This document shows, one piece after another, positions 5,275-7,523 of a stretch of DNA of 7,523 nt. The first letter of the stretch is position 1. The number at the start of each line of letters is the position of its first letter. The notes beneath the pieces were generated by a model. The model did no database searches. It was not told the DNA's origin and worked only from the letters and a program-made list of their open reading frames with translations. This stretch comes from an uncultured Acidimicrobiaceae bacterium (GTDB taxonomy: Bacteria; Actinomycetota; Acidimicrobiia; Acidimicrobiales; Ilumatobacteraceae): assembly GCA_903904615.1 (NCBI GenBank), contig CAIVDG010000162.1:1-7523 (forward strand), in the 5' to 3' direction. The translations under genes were made by a program, and so were the position numbers.

Positions 5275-6627
5275 ATGCGATTAACGAAAATTGTTGCAAC
5301 CCTCGGGCCGGCTACTGCGTCGGTCGATGGTATTCGCGGACTCGTTAACGCTGGGGCATCAGTTTTTCGTTTGAACTGTTCCCACCTCACTACAGAAGCA
5401 CTTGAAGAATCAATTTCATTAGTGCGAGAAGCAGCGCCATCTTCTGCAATCTTGGTCGACATTCAAGGGCCAAAGCTCCGTTTCGCAAAAGACTCCATTG
5501 ATCTTTTGGAGGGAACGCGTGTCACTCTCACTTTGAACGATCTGGGTATTGACTCGGGAAGTCGTGGCGGATCCCGTGGTGTTGCTGTTGGTCACCGAGT
5601 CCTCATGGATGATGGTCGCCTGGAAACGGTGGTGGAACACGTTGAAGGGGACAACCTGTCGTTGGTTGTTGTGCGTGGGGGCTTCTTGAAGAAGGGCAAA
5701 GGTGTCAACCTTCCCGATACCGAAGTCAGTGGCGGAGTCCTGGCCGAGAAAGATTTGGCCGACCTGCGAGTCGCTAAGGCAATGGGTGTAGAGATAGTTG
5801 CCATCTCGTTTGTCCAGTCACCATCAGACATCATCTCGGTGCGTGAACTCGTTGGCGAAAACATTCTTGTGTTCGCAAAAATTGAGCGTCCACAAGCCCT
5901 CGAGCGAATCGATGAAATCTGCGCTGTCAGCGATGGTGTCATGGCCGCCCGGGGAGATCTTGGAGTTGAGACGCCTTACGAGGGCGTTCCCGCGGCACAG
6001 AGTCGCATTGCTCTCAGCGCTTTGCAACGTGGTGTCATCTCCATTTGTGCCACCGAGATGTTGGAGTCCATGACAACAGCAACTCGACCAACACGTGCGG
6101 AAGTGGCCGACGTGAGTGGCGCAGTTCGGGACGGTTTTGATGCAGTGATGTTGTCTGGTGAAACTGCCGTAGGTGCGTACCCAACCGAAACTGTGATGGC
6201 TATGGCGCGCATCTGCGAGGCTGCGGAGAAGCGCGTATCCATGCCTAACTATTTTGCCGACGCCAATCCTGAGGCCGCTGCTGTCACAGCAGCGGCTACT
6301 GCGCTTGCGAAGAGAATCTCTGCCCATCTCATTCTCTCGGTTACCTTCACTGGATTCTCCGCGCGACTATTGGCTTCATGTCGCCCGTCATGCGCCATTG
6401 TGGCGGCAACGCCCGGCGTGGATAAAGCCCGACAGTTGAACATCTGTCGTGGTGTGTACCCCATGGTTGTGGCGCGCGACGGAAACATCACGTCGTCCAT
6501 TGCTACTGCAGTGCAAGATGCACGAACACTTCACTTGTTAGAAAGCGGCGACACCATCGTGGTGTGTGCGTCTCGACTGAACCCGCGTTCAGATGCAGAC
6601 ACAATTCTGCTTCACATCGAGCCCTAA
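5275..6627 (+). CDS. pyk: Pyruvate kinase
   Basis: This 450-residue cytoplasmic enzyme converts phosphoenolpyruvate and ADP to pyruvate and ATP, the last step of glycolysis. The start at ATG 5275 puts the conserved N-terminal strand TKIVATLGP at residues 4-12; the only earlier in-frame start, GTG 5245, lies inside the tRNA. Active-site features are FRLNCSH (31-37), DIQGPKLR (62-69), the catalytic lysine K202 with E204 in FAKIER, D228 in ARGDLGVE, T260 in ATEMLESM (usually ATQMLESM), and LSGETAVGAYP further on. The lid (B) domain spans about 70-150, including KGKGVNLP. The C-terminal domain ends in a standard way, and total length is slightly below the common 470-480. Lys67 sits where potassium-dependent enzymes have Glu (rabbit M1 position 117), with Ile63 at position 113, the pattern of potassium-independent kinases. 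There is no ribosome binding site, because the tRNA occupies that region. Confidence 0.95.
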   Translation: MRLTKIVATLGPATASVDGIRGLVNAGASVFRLNCSHLTTEALEESISLVREAAPSSAILVDIQGPKLRFAKDSIDLLEGTRVTLTLNDLGIDSGSRGGSRGVAVGHRVLMDDGRLETVVEHVEGDNLSLVVVRGGFLKKGKGVNLPDTEVSGGVLAEKDLADLRVAKAMGVEIVAISFVQSPSDIISVRELVGENILVFAKIERPQALERIDEICAVSDGVMAARGDLGVETPYEGVPAAQSRIALSALQRGVISICATEMLESMTTATRPTRAEVADVSGAVRDGFDAVMLSGETAVGAYPTETVMAMARICEAAEKRVSMPNYFADANPEAAAVTAAATALAKRISAHLILSVTFTGFSARLLASCRPSCAIVAATPGVDKARQLNICRGVYPMVVARDGNITSSIATAVQDARTLHLLESGDTIVVCASRLNPRSDADTILLHIEP

Positions 6628-7523
6628 GACATCGGGCGCAAGTGCTTCTTGAAGGTCAAGAAGTAGCCCACACTGAGCAGCATGAGTGCGCCACAGGCGG
6701 AAAACACCAAAGGTGCTGAGTCGATCTTTCGAGCAACAAACCCCACAGCTAATGCACCAGCAGGCGCAAGACCGCTCATAAGAAGTGAATGAATAGCCAT
6801 GACGCGACCCATGACTTGTGGTGGCGTGTTGTTTTGAATAAGGGTTTGGTTCAGGTTCATGTAGAAGCCGCCACCAAGTCCCCACAGGAAGAGAGCGATT
6901 CCCATCATGGGAATTGAGTTTGATTGACCTAAGAGAATTTGAACGGATGATCCCCAGCACAGGCCGCACATAAACCAAAGGCCTTTACGAATCATCTTGT
7001 GGTTGAAGCGCATGATGGCCATTGAAGTAATGAACTGCCCAACACCAAGGAGGGCAAAAAGAGCTGTTGTTTGGCTACCTGTTGCGCCGGCCTGTTCCTT
7101 GGCGATCTGTGGTCCCAGCACAATCCACGGGGCCATCATGAACAACGTGGACGAGGACAACAACACATACAACGAGCGCACTGCTTCGTGGCCGTTGATG
7201 AACTGGAGCCCTTCAAAGATTTCTTCTCGAATCTTGCGTCGAACCACTTTGGTGATGGGCGGAACCTTGAGCGGAAGTAGGACAAGAAAGCCGATGGTGT
7301 ACAACACTGCTTGTAACCAGAAGGCACCTTGGATTCCCCAAATTCTGATGACAGGCCCTGCAGTTGCCGGACCAATGATGAGCCCGATGTTGGATCCAAT
7401 GGTGCTGACCGCTATTGCGCCCACCAACTTGTCTTGAGGAACAACAGTGGGAATCATGGCTGTTCGAACAGGTTGACCCAGAGCAATAAAGATTCCCGCG
7501 ATAAATGAGCCCACGATTGCCCA
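6624..7523 (-). CDS. MFS exporter, N-terminal part beyond the window (MFS_3/EntS-like)
   Basis: The frame is open to the right edge, giving 299 residues; roughly the first 110 of a normal ~410-residue transporter would lie outside. The visible part begins within about the fourth membrane helix, at IALGQPVRTAMIPTVVP, then has SNIGLIIGPATAGPVI. This G-Q-P-x-R-x-A-x-x-P and N-x-G...GP pattern is characteristic of the MFS_3/enterobactin-exporter-like group. Two more helices follow, then a charged central loop (about residues 86-115) and six hydrophobic segments of the C-terminal half, including a Gly-rich segment (LWGLGGGFYMNLNQTLIQ) and a VMGRVMAIHSL stretch. The protein probably exports a small molecule such as a siderophore or drug by proton antiport; the substrate cannot be read from the sequence. 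A GTG at 7514 is only an internal codon. The TAG stop overlaps the pyruvate kinase TAA by 3 of its bases in a tail-to-tail arrangement. Confidence 0.85.
   Translation of the reverse strand, partial: WAIVGSFIAGIFIALGQPVRTAMIPTVVPQDKLVGAIAVSTIGSNIGLIIGPATAGPVIRIWGIQGAFWLQAVLYTIGFLVLLPLKVPPITKVVRRKIREEIFEGLQFINGHEAVRSLYVLLSSSTLFMMAPWIVLGPQIAKEQAGATGSQTTALFALLGVGQFITSMAIMRFNHKMIRKGLWFMCGLCWGSSVQILLGQSNSIPMMGIALFLWGLGGGFYMNLNQTLIQNNTPPQVMGRVMAIHSLLMSGLAPAGALAVGFVARKIDSAPLVFSACGALMLLSVGYFLTFKKHLRPMS
6643..6665 (+). terminator. Possible hairpin just after the pyruvate kinase stop
   Basis: CTTCTTGA at 6645-6652 pairs with TCAAGAAG at 6656-6663 around the loop AGG, extendable by a G-T and a T-A pair to 6643-6665. 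It lies inside the 3' end of the opposing transporter gene. No T-run follows on either strand, so it is at best a weak 3' structure for the convergent transcripts, and the match could be chance. Confidence 0.25.

Overview
The window looks like a piece of an actinobacterial chromosome with intermediate GC content (about half, judged by eye). The lipoprotein has a Gly/Ser-rich linker after its lipobox. SecG has the GQGGGLSDMFGGG core typical of high-GC Gram-positives. Pyruvate kinase has the D-x-Q-G-P-K variant of its cation-site motif. The moderate GC suggests a lineage such as Acidimicrobiia rather than Streptomyces or Mycobacterium, but that placement is inference.

Layout from left to right. 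Positions 1-51 hold a short GC-rich hairpin followed by a T-run, then a strong ribosome binding site. Positions 52-4890 are a peptide/nickel-family ABC importer in one direction: a lipoprotein substrate-binding protein, a DppB-type permease, a DppD-type ATPase and a DppF-type ATPase. The last three genes are joined by ATGA stop/start overlaps. A 14-bp perfect hairpin separates the binding-protein gene from the permease gene. The second (DppC-type) permease expected for such a transporter is not in the window. Next come secG (4909-5145), a tRNA-Leu gene (5188-5274) and pyruvate kinase (5275-6627). A convergent, right-truncated MFS exporter lies on the minus strand (6624-7523) and overlaps the pyruvate kinase stop codon by 4 bp.

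The importer would capture peptides or similar solutes on the cell surface. SecG is the small subunit of the SecYEG channel, pyruvate kinase is the last step of glycolysis, and the MFS protein probably exports an unknown compound. The densest oddity is at 5188-5280. The tRNA-Leu reads as anticodon AAG, which is rare in bacteria, and the base after its encoded CCA is the A of the pyruvate kinase ATG. Pyruvate kinase therefore has no 5' leader of its own. Apart from that junction, and the missing permease, this is ordinary core and transport gene content. I see no mobile element, CRISPR array or defence system, and no gene-free stretch longer than about 100 bases.
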